A DNA stretch of 64,000 nucleotides from Mycoplasmatota bacterium (lineage in GTDB: Bacteria; Bacillota_I; Bacilli_A; Izemoplasmatales; Hujiaoplasmataceae): assembly GCA_018622675.1 (NCBI GenBank), contig CP076020.1, positions 62,001 to 126,000 on the forward strand. The letters are read 5' to 3'. Positions within the stretch are counted from its first letter, which is position 1, and each line of letters begins with the position of its first letter. The position numbers and the translations under genes were made by a program. The notes beneath the pieces are model-generated. The model had not been told where the DNA came from. It worked only from the letters and a program-made list of their open reading frames with translations, and ran no database searches. Below, one piece after another: positions 24,559-33,810 of the stretch.

Positions 24559-26142
24559 ATGATGAAAAAAAGTATAGGAATAATAATGTTAGTTTTAGTA
24601 TTTGTTGGTTTTATTGGATGTAGTCAAACACCAACTACTTCAACAGATGGGCTAACAACTGATATTCCAACAACAGAAGAATCAACGACAACGGAAGAAC
24701 CTATTACAACGGAGGAACCTACTACAACAGAGGAACCAACGACTGAAGAATTAAATCCAATCAATGAGTTGTTTTTTAGTGAATATGGAGAAGGATCATC
24801 AAACAATAAATGGTTGGAAATTTATAATGGTACGGGCGATATAATTGATTTATCTAATTATACTGTAAAAATTTATTATAATGGAAGCGCCACTGCAAGT
24901 GGAAGTATAAATTTAGAAGGTACCATTGATAACTATGATGTTTTTGTCTTAGCCAACTCAGCATCTACTCAAGCTATATTAGACCACGCTGATATGCTAA
25001 GTGGAAGTTTAGAATTTAATGGTAACGATGCAATTGCTTTAGAAAAGAATGGAATAGTACTTGATGTAATCGGTTATATTGGAAGCGATGCTAACTTTGC
25101 AATTAATCAAACTATTGTTAGAAGTGCAGATAGTATAAACCCTTCAGTTGAATGGGAAGAAGCAATGTGGAATTTCTATTCTGAAGATACATTTGAATAT
25201 ATAGGTTCTCATTTAGACTTACGTCCAGATGATTCAATTTTACTACAACAAGATGTTGATGCGTTAAAAGATGAATTATATTTGTATGGCTATTATGATT
25301 TTGGTACAGGAGTAAATGGTTCAACTTATAGTATTCTTTCAGTTTCTGGAGAAGCTGCTAATTATGTGTCTTTCATTGAAGGCGATAATTATATAGAATC
25401 AACACTGACAACGGACAATCAATATACTGGGATTTTATCAATAGAAGTTAATTATGAGGGATTAGACCCTGTTATAAAAACTATTTCTCTAAATGTTCAA
25501 TTATATGACTATGATTTAGATACCAATCCTGCATATTATAGTTCGATAACTGAAGGTTTAATTGGAGAAGATTTAATAACAGAACTTAATGTTTTATTAA
25601 ATCAAACTTATACTTTTATCAGTTATGATCAAGCACAATATATCTTAGATGAATCTGATGCTGATCCGAATAACCCAGATAATATTATTCTTGTTTATAC
25701 AAGAGAATCAATTAGTGGTGTGTGGGATGGAGCGGCATGGAATAAAGAACATGTATGGCCACAGTCCCTATTAAATAATGATACACAAAAAATTTCGGAT
25801 TTACATAATCTTAAACCAGCACAGCAATCTGAAAATTCTTCTAGGGGCAACAAGTATTATGATAATGTCGGTTCATCTGAAGCATACGAGCCTCATGATG
25901 ATGTTAAAGGAGATGTGGCTAGAATATTATTTTATATGATGGTTATGTATGAAGAATTAAACTTAGTTAATACAACGCCAACAACTTATGAAATGGCATT
26001 ATTAGACGTATTATTATCATGGCATATCCAAGATCCAGTAGATGATTTTGAATTAAATAGAAATAATATTATTTTTGACTATCAAGGTAATAGAAATCCA
26101 TTTATTGATAACCCGGAATATGTAGATTTAATTTGGGGATAA
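24559..26142 (+). CDS. Secreted lipoprotein nuclease: lamin-tail domain plus endonuclease I domain
   Basis: About 527 residues. A lipoprotein signal ends in FIGC (Cys21), placing the enzyme on the outer face of the membrane. A Thr/Glu/Pro linker of TTEEP-type repeats (about residues 30-65) acts as a flexible spacer. A lamin-tail domain follows (about 67-195, with NELFFSEYGEGSSNNKWLE and LSNYTVKIYYNG). The C-terminal part (about 330-520) is an endonuclease I/EndA-type DNase with WNKEHVWPQSLLN (catalytic His) and DLHNLKPA. It likely cuts extracellular DNA or RNA. AAGGAGG lies 8 bases before the ATG. The next genes import nucleosides, which supports a feeding role. The far upstream in-frame ATG at 24529 lacks a leader. 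Confidence 0.9.
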   Translation: MMKKSIGIIMLVLVFVGFIGCSQTPTTSTDGLTTDIPTTEESTTTEEPITTEEPTTTEEPTTEELNPINELFFSEYGEGSSNNKWLEIYNGTGDIIDLSNYTVKIYYNGSATASGSINLEGTIDNYDVFVLANSASTQAILDHADMLSGSLEFNGNDAIALEKNGIVLDVIGYIGSDANFAINQTIVRSADSINPSVEWEEAMWNFYSEDTFEYIGSHLDLRPDDSILLQQDVDALKDELYLYGYYDFGTGVNGSTYSILSVSGEAANYVSFIEGDNYIESTLTTDNQYTGILSIEVNYEGLDPVIKTISLNVQLYDYDLDTNPAYYSSITEGLIGEDLITELNVLLNQTYTFISYDQAQYILDESDADPNNPDNIILVYTRESISGVWDGAAWNKEHVWPQSLLNNDTQKISDLHNLKPAQQSENSSRGNKYYDNVGSSEAYEPHDDVKGDVARILFYMMVMYEELNLVNTTPTTYEMALLDVLLSWHIQDPVDDFELNRNNIIFDYQGNRNPFIDNPEYVDLIWG

Positions 26143-26251
26143 ATAGATTAGATATTTGCTTATAATAGACAAGAGTTTATTAAGGAATAATAAATAGGAT
26201 TATAATGAATATATATTAATTTAAATATGCATTTTAAATTATGTTTAATAA

Positions 26252-26280
26252 TTGCTAGAAATAAACATTCGTGGTAAAAT
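26252..26280 (+). promoter_or_regulatory. Promoter of the nucleoside importer operon
   Basis: TTGCTA (26252-26257) and TAAAAT (26275-26280), 17-base spacer. The 150 bases upstream between the nuclease stop and this promoter are AT-rich without a clear terminator. Confidence 0.68.
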
Positions 26281-26315
26281 ATAATATAGATTACGAGTCT
26301 TAGGAGGAGAAAAGA

Positions 26316-27440
26316 ATGAAAAAAGTTTTAGGTATTTTTGTTTTAGCTTTTATGGTATTTGGTTTCGCTGCATGTAATGGCGATTCAGGTGCTGAAGAAA
26401 AAGATTGGAATATTGTAATGATTACAGATGTTGGTACAATTACTGACAAATCATTTAACCAAGGGACATGGGAAGGTGTCCAACAATTTGCAGAAGATAA
26501 TGATATTCCTGCAATGTATTTTAGACCAAATGATGGTACGCAAGCTGAGTATGAAGCTGCCATTGATTTAGTTGTTGAAAATGGTGCAAACGTGGTTGTA
26601 ACACCTGGTTTCTTATTTGAAACTGCTATTTACAACAAACAGTTTGAATATCCTGATGTAAGATTTATCTTAATTGATGGAGAACCACATACACCAGATT
26701 ATTCAACTTATGAAACAGCTGATAATACAACGAATATTTTGTTCCAAGAAGAACAAGCTGGATTCTTAGCTGGATATGCTGCTGTTGCAGATGGATTTAC
26801 TAAATTAGGATTTATGGGTGGTATGGAAGTTCCTGCTGTTCAAAGATTCGGTATTGGTTATGTTGCTGGAGCATTCTATGCTGCAAATGAATTAGATTTT
26901 TCTATTACATTCCCAGCAAATAGATATACATATTTAGGAGATTTCGACGCTAGTCCTGCACATATTACTGCTGCAACTGGATGGTATAGCTCTGGAACTC
27001 AAATTATCTTTGCTGCTGCTGGTGGAGCTGGACAATCTGTCATGGCTGCTGCTGAAGCTGAAACTGGATTTGATGCAAAAGTTATTGGTGTTGACGTTGA
27101 CCAAGCTGCAGATTCAGAAACTGTTATTTCTTCAGCTATGAAACGTTTAGCTGTTGCTGTTCAACAAGAGTTAACTGCTATTATTATTGATGGTGAAGGT
27201 AACGGGGGAACTACATTAGTAAAAGGTGCTGACGAAGATGCAATCGGTTTACCATTAGGAGATTCTTTTAAATGGGATACATTTACTGAAGCAGAATATG
27301 AAACAGTTTATGCTTTAATTGAAGATGGCTCAATTGTTGTGCCTGCTACTGAAGACGAACTAGAAACCTTCTTAGAAGCACACGCTGGAAACCCAGATGT
27401 GGCTGACTTAGTTGAAGCGACTATGAGTGAAGCTGAATAG
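26316..27440 (+). CDS. BMP-family nucleoside-binding lipoprotein of ABC importer
   Basis: The substrate-binding protein of a nucleoside ABC transporter (BmpA/PnrA/Med family). The signal peptide ends in FAAC (Cys20), a lipobox. Then come MITDVGTITDKSFNQGTWEG, FLAGYAAV, the GMEVPAVQRFGIGYVAGA region and IGVDVDQA, all typical of BMP proteins that bind purine nucleosides. 374 residues is normal. A strong AGGAGGAG precedes the ATG. The Ala-rich, neat codon choice suggests high expression. It is followed by an attenuating terminator before the ATPase gene, a usual arrangement that gives excess binding protein. Confidence 0.95.
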   Translation: MKKVLGIFVLAFMVFGFAACNGDSGAEEKDWNIVMITDVGTITDKSFNQGTWEGVQQFAEDNDIPAMYFRPNDGTQAEYEAAIDLVVENGANVVVTPGFLFETAIYNKQFEYPDVRFILIDGEPHTPDYSTYETADNTTNILFQEEQAGFLAGYAAVADGFTKLGFMGGMEVPAVQRFGIGYVAGAFYAANELDFSITFPANRYTYLGDFDASPAHITAATGWYSSGTQIIFAAAGGAGQSVMAAAEAETGFDAKVIGVDVDQAADSETVISSAMKRLAVAVQQELTAIIIDGEGNGGTTLVKGADEDAIGLPLGDSFKWDTFTEAEYETVYALIEDGSIVVPATEDELETFLEAHAGNPDVADLVEATMSEAE

Positions 27441-27459
27441 TTGATTTAAATTAAAATGA

Positions 27460-27488
27460 GAGGGATGCACGTCATCTCTCTTTTTTAT
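27460..27488 (+). terminator. Intra-operon terminator between binding protein and ATPase genes
   Basis: GAGGGATG and CATCTCTC pair (one G-T) around CACGT, followed by TTTTTTATT. It would let the binding-protein transcript accumulate with partial read-through to the transporter genes. Confidence 0.78.
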
Positions 27489-27509
27489 TAAAATAGGAGG
27501 AAATTTTTT

Positions 27510-29066
27510 ATGGATTATGCAATTGAAATGTTAAATATAACAAAATCGTTTGGTCCTCTTGTTGCTAATGATAATATTGATTTGAAAGTAAAACATGGTG
27601 AAATTCATGCAATTCTTGGTGAAAACGGTGCCGGCAAATCAACTTTAATGTCAATCTTATTTGGTTTATATAAAGCAGATAAAGGGACAATAAAGATAAA
27701 TGGTGAAACTGTAAACATTGATAGTCCTAATGACGCCAATGATTTGAATATCGGTATGGTTCATCAGCATTTTAAACTTGTTGAAGTTTTCACGGTTTTA
27801 GAGAATATTGTTTTAGGACTAGAAGATAAGAAAAAAGGTTATTTAGATTTAGAGACACCAAGAGAAAAAATTCAAAAATTAATCGATCGCTATAATTTAA
27901 AAGTAGATTTAAATGCTTTGATTAAAGATATTTCAGTGGGTGCCCAACAAAGAGTTGAAATTTTAAAAATGTTGTATAGAGATGCTGAAACGTTAATATT
28001 TGATGAGCCAACAGCAGTACTAACACCTCAAGAAATTGATGGCCTTTTTGAAATTATTAGAGAATTTGCAAAAGAGGGTAAATCAATTATCATCATTACT
28101 CATAAACTTAATGAGATTAAAGCTATAGCGGATAATTGTACAATTTTACGTAAAGGAAAACATGTTGGTACAGTTGATGTTAAAGATACATCGGTAAATA
28201 GATTAGCGAAATTAATGGTGGGTAGAGATGTAGATTTTTCTGTAGAAAAAGCATTGTCTAAACCTAAGGATAGCGTGCTATCAGTTAAAAACTTAAATTA
28301 TTATAATAAAGATAAAACAAAAAAACTATTAAATAATATAAATTTCGATGTAAGAGAAGGAGAAATTGTTTGTATTGCCGGTATTGAGGGCAATGGACAA
28401 ACAGAACTTGTAAATTTAATCACTGGTTTAGATCCAGTGACTGAAGAAGGATCTCTTATAAGTCTTAATAAAGAAGATATAACAAAAGCAAGTATTAGAG
28501 AAAGATTTGAAGCTGGTATGTCTCATATCCCAGAAGATAGGCATAAGCATGGGTTAATTTTAGATTATAATTTAGCTGAAAATTTTATTTCTAATACATA
28601 CTATAAACCTAAGTTTCAAGAACACCATATTTTGAATTTTGAAAATATATATCATTATGCTGAAGAATTAATTGAAAAATATGATGTGCGTTCAAGTTTA
28701 GGATCAAAATCTAAAGCAAGATCTATGTCTGGCGGTAATCAACAAAAGGCAATTATTGCTAGAGAAACTTCAAGAAAACATAATTTCTTAGTTGCTGCTC
28801 AACCGACAAGAGGTTTAGATGTTGGTGCGATAGAATATGTTCATAAAACCCTCGTAGAAGAGAGAGATAGAGGTAATGCCATATTGGTTATTTCGCTTGA
28901 GTTGGATGAAGTTATGAACATTGCTGATAGGATACTTGTTATATATGAAGGTCAAATCATGGCTGAATTAGATCCTAAGAAAACAAATGTTGAAGAGATT
29001 GGTTTATATATGTCTGGATCAAAAAAACAAAAAGTGAATGGAGGTAGCAAAGATGGAGAAAATTAA
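27510..29066 (+). CDS. Nucleoside ABC transporter ATP-binding protein (two ABC domains)
   Basis: A 518-residue duplicated ABC ATPase of the YufO/NupO/RbsA-like type. The first domain has Walker A GENGAGKST, signature SVGAQQR and Walker B TLIFDEPTAVL. The second has a degenerate Walker A GIEGNGQTE and signature MSGGNQQKA with AAQPTRGLD. These are standard for importers of nucleosides and sugars in which only one site is canonical. AGGAGG precedes ATG. It overlaps the following permease gene by 14 bases. Confidence 0.95.
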   Translation: MDYAIEMLNITKSFGPLVANDNIDLKVKHGEIHAILGENGAGKSTLMSILFGLYKADKGTIKINGETVNIDSPNDANDLNIGMVHQHFKLVEVFTVLENIVLGLEDKKKGYLDLETPREKIQKLIDRYNLKVDLNALIKDISVGAQQRVEILKMLYRDAETLIFDEPTAVLTPQEIDGLFEIIREFAKEGKSIIIITHKLNEIKAIADNCTILRKGKHVGTVDVKDTSVNRLAKLMVGRDVDFSVEKALSKPKDSVLSVKNLNYYNKDKTKKLLNNINFDVREGEIVCIAGIEGNGQTELVNLITGLDPVTEEGSLISLNKEDITKASIRERFEAGMSHIPEDRHKHGLILDYNLAENFISNTYYKPKFQEHHILNFENIYHYAEELIEKYDVRSSLGSKSKARSMSGGNQQKAIIARETSRKHNFLVAAQPTRGLDVGAIEYVHKTLVEERDRGNAILVISLELDEVMNIADRILVIYEGQIMAELDPKKTNVEEIGLYMSGSKKQKVNGGSKDGEN

Positions 29067-30291
29067 GCAATTCTTCTCGAAATTGTGGGTATCAATTAAA
29101 GATTTCTTTGTGAACTTCAATTATAAGAAAGTGTTAAAAATATTTACAAATACTAAAGTTTTAAATTCTTTTGCAGCCATATTTGTTGGTTTGTTAATAG
29201 GATTTATTGTCATGATATTTGTTGCAAAGAATCCATTTACTGGTGAATGGTCTTTCAATACAGCTTTGGATGGATTGGAAAGATTATTTGGCGGTGGATC
29301 TAGATCTTTAAAAAATTTTGGAGATGTGTTATTTAAAGCAGCGCCACTTATACTAGTCGGTTTGTCGGTTGGCTTTGCATTTAAAACAGGTTTATTTAAT
29401 ATTGGTGCTTCAGGACAATTTATGGTTGGTGGAGTTGCGGCTTTATATGCTGCTAACTTATTAACCTTACCAACAGGTTTACACTTTGTAGTTGCTGCTT
29501 TAGCAGGTATTGCGGCTGGTGCAATTTGGGGGTTTGTTCCTGGTATTTTAAAGGCTATTTATAATGTTAATGAGGTTATTACAACAATAATGATGAACTA
29601 TATTGCAATGTATCTTACTGTGATGATGGTTACTTATCCAAAAGTTTATGATGGAGGCTTAACTGCTATTAACACGAATTTCCCAACAGCTCATACACCC
29701 GTTTTGGGACTAGATAAATTATTCCCTGGTTCTAATATTGATATATCCATTATTATTGCTATTTTGGTTGCTGTATTGATATGGTTTGTTTTAGAAAAGA
29801 CAACTTTGGGTTACCAGTTAAAAGCCGTTGGTCATTCAAAAGATGCTTCTAAATATGCTGGAATCAATTATAAAAAAAGTGTAGCTGTATCTATGATGAT
29901 TGCTGGTGGTTTAGCAGGGTTAGCTGCTGCATTGTATTATTTGCCTATTAAACCAGCATATTTTAGACCTATTGAGGTGATCAGCCCTATTGGGTTTGAA
30001 GGTATCTCTATTGCTTTGATTGGTCAGAGCCATCCATTAGCTATTATATTCTCGGGTACCTTGATTTCTTATATTAAAGAAGGTGCTTCTCAAATGCAGT
30101 TATTTGGTTTTAACAAAGAAATTACCAACATTGTAATTTCAGTTATTATTTATATGATTGCAATATCATCTTATCTTGGAATGGTTATTAATAAGAGAAA
30201 AGAGAGAAAAAGAGAGTTAGCTAAGGAAGAAGAAACAGATGAAGAAAATAAAGAGGAACCTCAAGTAAAAGGCGGTGAAATCAATGGCTAG
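29053..30291 (+). CDS. Nucleoside ABC transporter permease 1
   Basis: A membrane permease of the BPD_transp_2 type (YufP/NupP-like), about 412 residues with a 45-residue N-terminal cytoplasmic part, eight to ten helices, and a charged C-terminal tail rich in Glu and Lys. The conserved GLFNIGASGQFMVGGVAALY and AIWGFVPGILKAIYNVNEVI are clear. The chosen ATG at 29053 has GGAGG 8 bases upstream, which lies inside the ATPase gene; the in-frame ATG at 29038 overlaps that ribosome site. Confidence 0.95.
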   Translation: MEKIKQFFSKLWVSIKDFFVNFNYKKVLKIFTNTKVLNSFAAIFVGLLIGFIVMIFVAKNPFTGEWSFNTALDGLERLFGGGSRSLKNFGDVLFKAAPLILVGLSVGFAFKTGLFNIGASGQFMVGGVAALYAANLLTLPTGLHFVVAALAGIAAGAIWGFVPGILKAIYNVNEVITTIMMNYIAMYLTVMMVTYPKVYDGGLTAINTNFPTAHTPVLGLDKLFPGSNIDISIIIAILVAVLIWFVLEKTTLGYQLKAVGHSKDASKYAGINYKKSVAVSMMIAGGLAGLAAALYYLPIKPAYFRPIEVISPIGFEGISIALIGQSHPLAIIFSGTLISYIKEGASQMQLFGFNKEITNIVISVIIYMIAISSYLGMVINKRKERKRELAKEEETDEENKEEPQVKGGEING

Positions 30292-31288
30292 TTTTTATGA
30301 TTATTTTTCATTAGTATTATTTTTTGCTATTCCATTAATTATGACTGCGCTTGGTGCTTTATTTAGTGAGCGAAGTGGTGTTGTAAACATTGCTATGGAA
30401 GGTATTATGATTGTTGGTGCTTTTGTTGGTATTCTATTTATTAATGGAAAACTGATTCCAGGTATCGATAGTGCTGTGGAATTTACTGAGGCTATTGGTG
30501 GTGTACCGGTTTATTTGCTTGGGATGATAATAGCAATTATTGCTGGTATCTTAGTAAGTTATCTTCATGCTTTAGCTTCAATTAAAATGAATGCGGATCA
30601 AATTATATCAGCCACTGCTATTAATACGTTAACACCTGCATTGGCTTTATTCCTTACAATGTCTCTTGCCTTAGGTGAATCAGCGGGTACAGATAAATTG
30701 CCTGTAGCTAGAAGCTTGTACTTAATTGATGAAGTTCCTTTATTATCTAAGATTCCTTTCTTTGGTGAATTATTTTTCCAAAATGTATATCCTGGTTTTT
30801 ATGTTGGTATAATTGCAATTATACTTACCTATATCGTGATATATAAAACAAAATTTGGGCTTAGATTAAGAGCTTGTGGTGAAAATCCACATGCCGCAGA
30901 TGCTGCAGGGATTAATATTTATAAGATTAGATATTTAGGTGTCTTAATTTCAGGAGCTATGGCTGGAGCGAGTGGGTTTATTTTTGTGATAGGATTCACT
31001 ATAGAGTTTAATGCTTCTGTAGTTGGTTATGGTTTCTTAGCAATCGCTGTTATGATTTTCGGTAACTGGCAACCTCTTAAAATTGTTGGTGCAGCTTTCT
31101 TGTTTGCTGGTTTATTAACCTTATCGGATGGAATTTCATTTTTCCCTGCCCTTGATAATTTAGATATACCAGAAGGTATTATTTCTATGCTTCCTTACCT
31201 AATTACCATTGTTGTATTGGTATTAACATCCAAAAATTCTCGAGCGCCAAAAGCTGCTGGACAAATTTTTGATAAAGGTGAAAGGTAA
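30284..31288 (+). CDS. Nucleoside ABC transporter permease 2
   Basis: A second permease of the same family (YufQ/NupQ-like), 334 residues, about eight to nine helices. The motifs FSERSGVVNIAMEGIMIVGA and FGLRLRACGENPHAADAAG are diagnostic. Start at 30284, as AGGCGGTG lies 6-8 bases before it, overlapping the previous gene by 8 bases. With the other permease, the duplicated ATPase and the BMP lipoprotein it makes a complete importer. Confidence 0.95.
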   Translation: MASFYDYFSLVLFFAIPLIMTALGALFSERSGVVNIAMEGIMIVGAFVGILFINGKLIPGIDSAVEFTEAIGGVPVYLLGMIIAIIAGILVSYLHALASIKMNADQIISATAINTLTPALALFLTMSLALGESAGTDKLPVARSLYLIDEVPLLSKIPFFGELFFQNVYPGFYVGIIAIILTYIVIYKTKFGLRLRACGENPHAADAAGINIYKIRYLGVLISGAMAGASGFIFVIGFTIEFNASVVGYGFLAIAVMIFGNWQPLKIVGAAFLFAGLLTLSDGISFFPALDNLDIPEGIISMLPYLITIVVLVLTSKNSRAPKAAGQIFDKGER

Positions 31289-31308
31289 TATATTATAATG
31301 TCATATAG

Positions 31309-31338
31309 AAGATGGTGTTTTTCAAATGCCATCTTTTG
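31309..31338 (+). terminator. Terminator of the nucleoside importer operon
   Basis: AAGATGG and CCATCTT pair around a T/A-rich loop, followed by TTGTTATT. The T tract is short, so efficiency may be modest. Confidence 0.65.
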
Positions 31339-31409
31339 TTATTATAGATAGGCTTGGTTTAAAAATATGAATATTTATTCATAAATTACTTTTTAAATAT
31401 CCAAAATAT

Positions 31410-31418
31410 TGTTATAAT
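31410..31418 (+). promoter_or_regulatory. Extended -10 promoter of the ytxK-pepA-ackA region
   Basis: TGTTATAAT (31410-31418) is an extended -10 motif; no good -35 is seen. The first gene begins 38 bases downstream. Confidence 0.55.
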
Positions 31419-31455
31419 GATGATAGTATGATAAAATATCTAATTGGTGATATAG

Positions 31456-32385
31456 ATGGTTAAAGAAAAAAATATTGAAATTTTATATGATGTTTTAGAT
31501 GAGTCTTCTCTTATTCTCTTCAATGAGTTTAAGATGCCTTATTTAAAGGCATTAGTAAGAACTGTTGAAAATATTTTAGCGCATTCAGTTGAAACAGACA
31601 ATGATGAAATTAATGAAGTTTTAAAGGATAAAATACTTTCTATTTCTAACATTAACTTTCATAAAGAAGAAATAAGAAAAGCTTTTCAATATGCTGTTTT
31701 GAAAGGTTTAAAACATGAGAAAATTTCTAATCAAATGATGACTCCTGAAAGTATAGGGATGTTAATGAGTTATTTGATTCAAAAACTATATGATAAGAAA
31801 TCTTTGAAAATATATGATCCACTGATTGGAACAGGGAATTTAATAGCTTCTATTGCAAACCAATTAGAAATTGATGTAGACTTATTTGGTGTAGATAATT
31901 TCCCATTAAGTTATGAGTTATCACAAGCTCTTTTTGGCTTATTAGGTTATGGTGAAAACATTTTTTTCCAAGATACTAAAACATCAAATAATATTGGCGC
32001 AGATGTAATTGTATCTGATTTTAGTGCTGTACAGCAATCTGAAATTTATGAGATTATCAATCATCAATCAAAAAATATAAAGAATAATGGTTATTTTATT
32101 TTTATGGTAGATAATATGTTTTTTGAAGCCTTAAATGTAAAAGAATTTATTAAAGAAATCAATAAATCATGGTATATGTTTGGGATGATGATTTTACCAC
32201 AAGAGATTTTTAAAACTCAAGAAAAGACATTGATCATTTTACAAGATAAGGGCGATAAATTTATTCAACCAGATAGTTTTATGATGGTTGAAATACCAGG
32301 TTTTAAAGATGTGAATGCGTTAAACAATGTTATCGGCCAGCTTAATGAATGGTTTAAGAAAACAAAATTTTATAAATATAGATAA
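31456..32385 (+). CDS. YtxK-like class I SAM-dependent methyltransferase
   Basis: A 309-residue protein of the N6-adenine DNA methylase fold, of the YtxK group that lies next to ackA in bacilli, as it does here. The SAM-binding region is IYDPLIGTGNLIASI. The catalytic tetrapeptide region is altered: VIVSDFSAV replaces the NPP[YF] motif (YtxK itself has a related SDLP-type sequence). GGTGAT precedes ATG. Whether it methylates nucleic acid is unknown; the altered motif argues for a different substrate or a structural role. Confidence 0.78.
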   Translation: MVKEKNIEILYDVLDESSLILFNEFKMPYLKALVRTVENILAHSVETDNDEINEVLKDKILSISNINFHKEEIRKAFQYAVLKGLKHEKISNQMMTPESIGMLMSYLIQKLYDKKSLKIYDPLIGTGNLIASIANQLEIDVDLFGVDNFPLSYELSQALFGLLGYGENIFFQDTKTSNNIGADVIVSDFSAVQQSEIYEIINHQSKNIKNNGYFIFMVDNMFFEALNVKEFIKEINKSWYMFGMMILPQEIFKTQEKTLIILQDKGDKFIQPDSFMMVEIPGFKDVNALNNVIGQLNEWFKKTKFYKYR

Positions 32386-32408
32386 ATGATGAGTGAAGGA
32401 GAGAATAG

Positions 32409-33791
32409 ATGATTAGAATTCAAGAAAAATTAGACTTAAAGAATGAAGTTAAAGATCTTGTGATAGTTGCTAATGACAATGAGCAAACTGATTTTTTTTA
32501 TGATGTGTTTAATCAAAAATTAGAACAATTTAATGATGAATTATTTACAACTATTCATACTTTAGGGAAATTAAAGGCTAAGAGATTACATATCATTGGT
32601 AAAAATAAGTTGGCTAATGATGAAAATCTCAAAAAAGTGATTGCGAATATCATTCATTTAAAAGATGAATGTATTGTTTTGACGGATAGCTTTACCCAAG
32701 ATGAATTAGGTTTTTTACCCTTGCTAGTAGAAAAAATGGTTGTTCAAAGTTATAAAATGGATACTTTCAAATCAAAAAAAGCTGATAAAAAATCAGACGT
32801 ATCTTTTTATGGACAAAGTGACATTAATTCTAAGATAGAAGAAGGTATGATTCTTGGTGAGAGTATTAATAAAGCCAAAGATTTAGTGAATACACCTTAT
32901 AATTATATGAATGCAAAAGATTTGGCAGATTACGCAAAAACTTTAGAAAAATATGATGGAATATCTGTTAAAATTTATGAAAAGACAGAAATAGAAGAAA
33001 TGAATATGGGATCTTTTTTAGGAGTAAATAAGGGGTCTAGTGATGAACCTTATTTAATATTCATAGAGTATAAAAGTGAAGGAAATTCAGATGAGCCTCT
33101 TGCGCTTGTTGGTAAGGGAGTTATGTATGATACCGGGGGTTATTCTTTAAAAACACCACAAAGTATGCCTGGAATGAAAGTTGATATGGCAGGTGCAGCG
33201 GCGGTTGTTTCTGCTATCGAAGGAATAGCGAGATTGAAGTTAGATTGTCATGTTTATTCTATCGTAGCCGCAACTGATAATCGTATAGGCGATGGTGCAA
33301 TTGTCCCTGATGATATCTTAACTGCAGCTAATGGCAAAACAATTGAAATAGTATCAACAGATGCGGAAGGTAGATTAACTTTAGCTGATGCCGTATGGTT
33401 TGCACAAGAAAAAGGTGCCAAAAAAGTGATTGATGTTGCCACTTTAACGGGTGCGATATTAGTAAGTCTGGCTCAGTACTATACAGGCGCTTTTACTAAT
33501 GATCAAAAATTCTATGATGAATTTAAAAAAGTAACAGAGGAAAGCAAAGAAGACATTTGGTTAATGCCTGTTTCTAAAGCTTTTCATGATGAATTGAAGA
33601 GTAATGTAGCTGATATCTCAAATAAAGGCGGCCGCTTCGGTGGGTCAAGTATTGCAGCTGCTTTTATAGAAGAATTTATTAATGAAGATACTTCTTGGAT
33701 TCATTTAGATGTTGCTGGTACAGCTAGTAATAAAAAAGATGGCGCTACTGGAGTAATGGTTAAGTCTTTTATTAAATTATTTCAAAAATAA
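32409..33791 (+). CDS. pepA: Leucyl aminopeptidase (M17 family)
   Basis: A 460-residue cytosolic M17 aminopeptidase releasing N-terminal residues from peptides with two metal ions. The catalytic domain is clear: GKGVMYDTGGYSLK, MKVDMAGAAAV and the signature STDAEGRLTLADA (family NTDAEGRL). The first about 150 residues are a variable N-terminal domain. AAGGAG precedes ATG. Amino acids freed here could feed the fermentations encoded elsewhere in the window. It sits between ytxK and ackA, likely in one transcript. Confidence 0.95.
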   Translation: MIRIQEKLDLKNEVKDLVIVANDNEQTDFFYDVFNQKLEQFNDELFTTIHTLGKLKAKRLHIIGKNKLANDENLKKVIANIIHLKDECIVLTDSFTQDELGFLPLLVEKMVVQSYKMDTFKSKKADKKSDVSFYGQSDINSKIEEGMILGESINKAKDLVNTPYNYMNAKDLADYAKTLEKYDGISVKIYEKTEIEEMNMGSFLGVNKGSSDEPYLIFIEYKSEGNSDEPLALVGKGVMYDTGGYSLKTPQSMPGMKVDMAGAAAVVSAIEGIARLKLDCHVYSIVAATDNRIGDGAIVPDDILTAANGKTIEIVSTDAEGRLTLADAVWFAQEKGAKKVIDVATLTGAILVSLAQYYTGAFTNDQKFYDEFKKVTEESKEDIWLMPVSKAFHDELKSNVADISNKGGRFGGSSIAAAFIEEFINEDTSWIHLDVAGTASNKKDGATGVMVKSFIKLFQK

Positions 33792-33810
33792 AAAATAATT
33801 ACAAAATAGA

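Noticed and set aside
24640-24760. Short tandem repeat considered as a CRISPR-like array
   Set aside because: Units are coding TTEEP repeats without unique spacers; no cas genes in the window.
24624-24806. Antisense frame of Val/Ser repeats opposite the nuclease
   Set aside because: It is the reverse reading of the TTEEP codons in the real gene, with no ribosome site or homology.
26143-26315. Purine riboswitch before the nucleoside importer
   Set aside because: The leader lacks the conserved three-way-junction sequences of purine riboswitches; only a promoter and ribosome site are evident.
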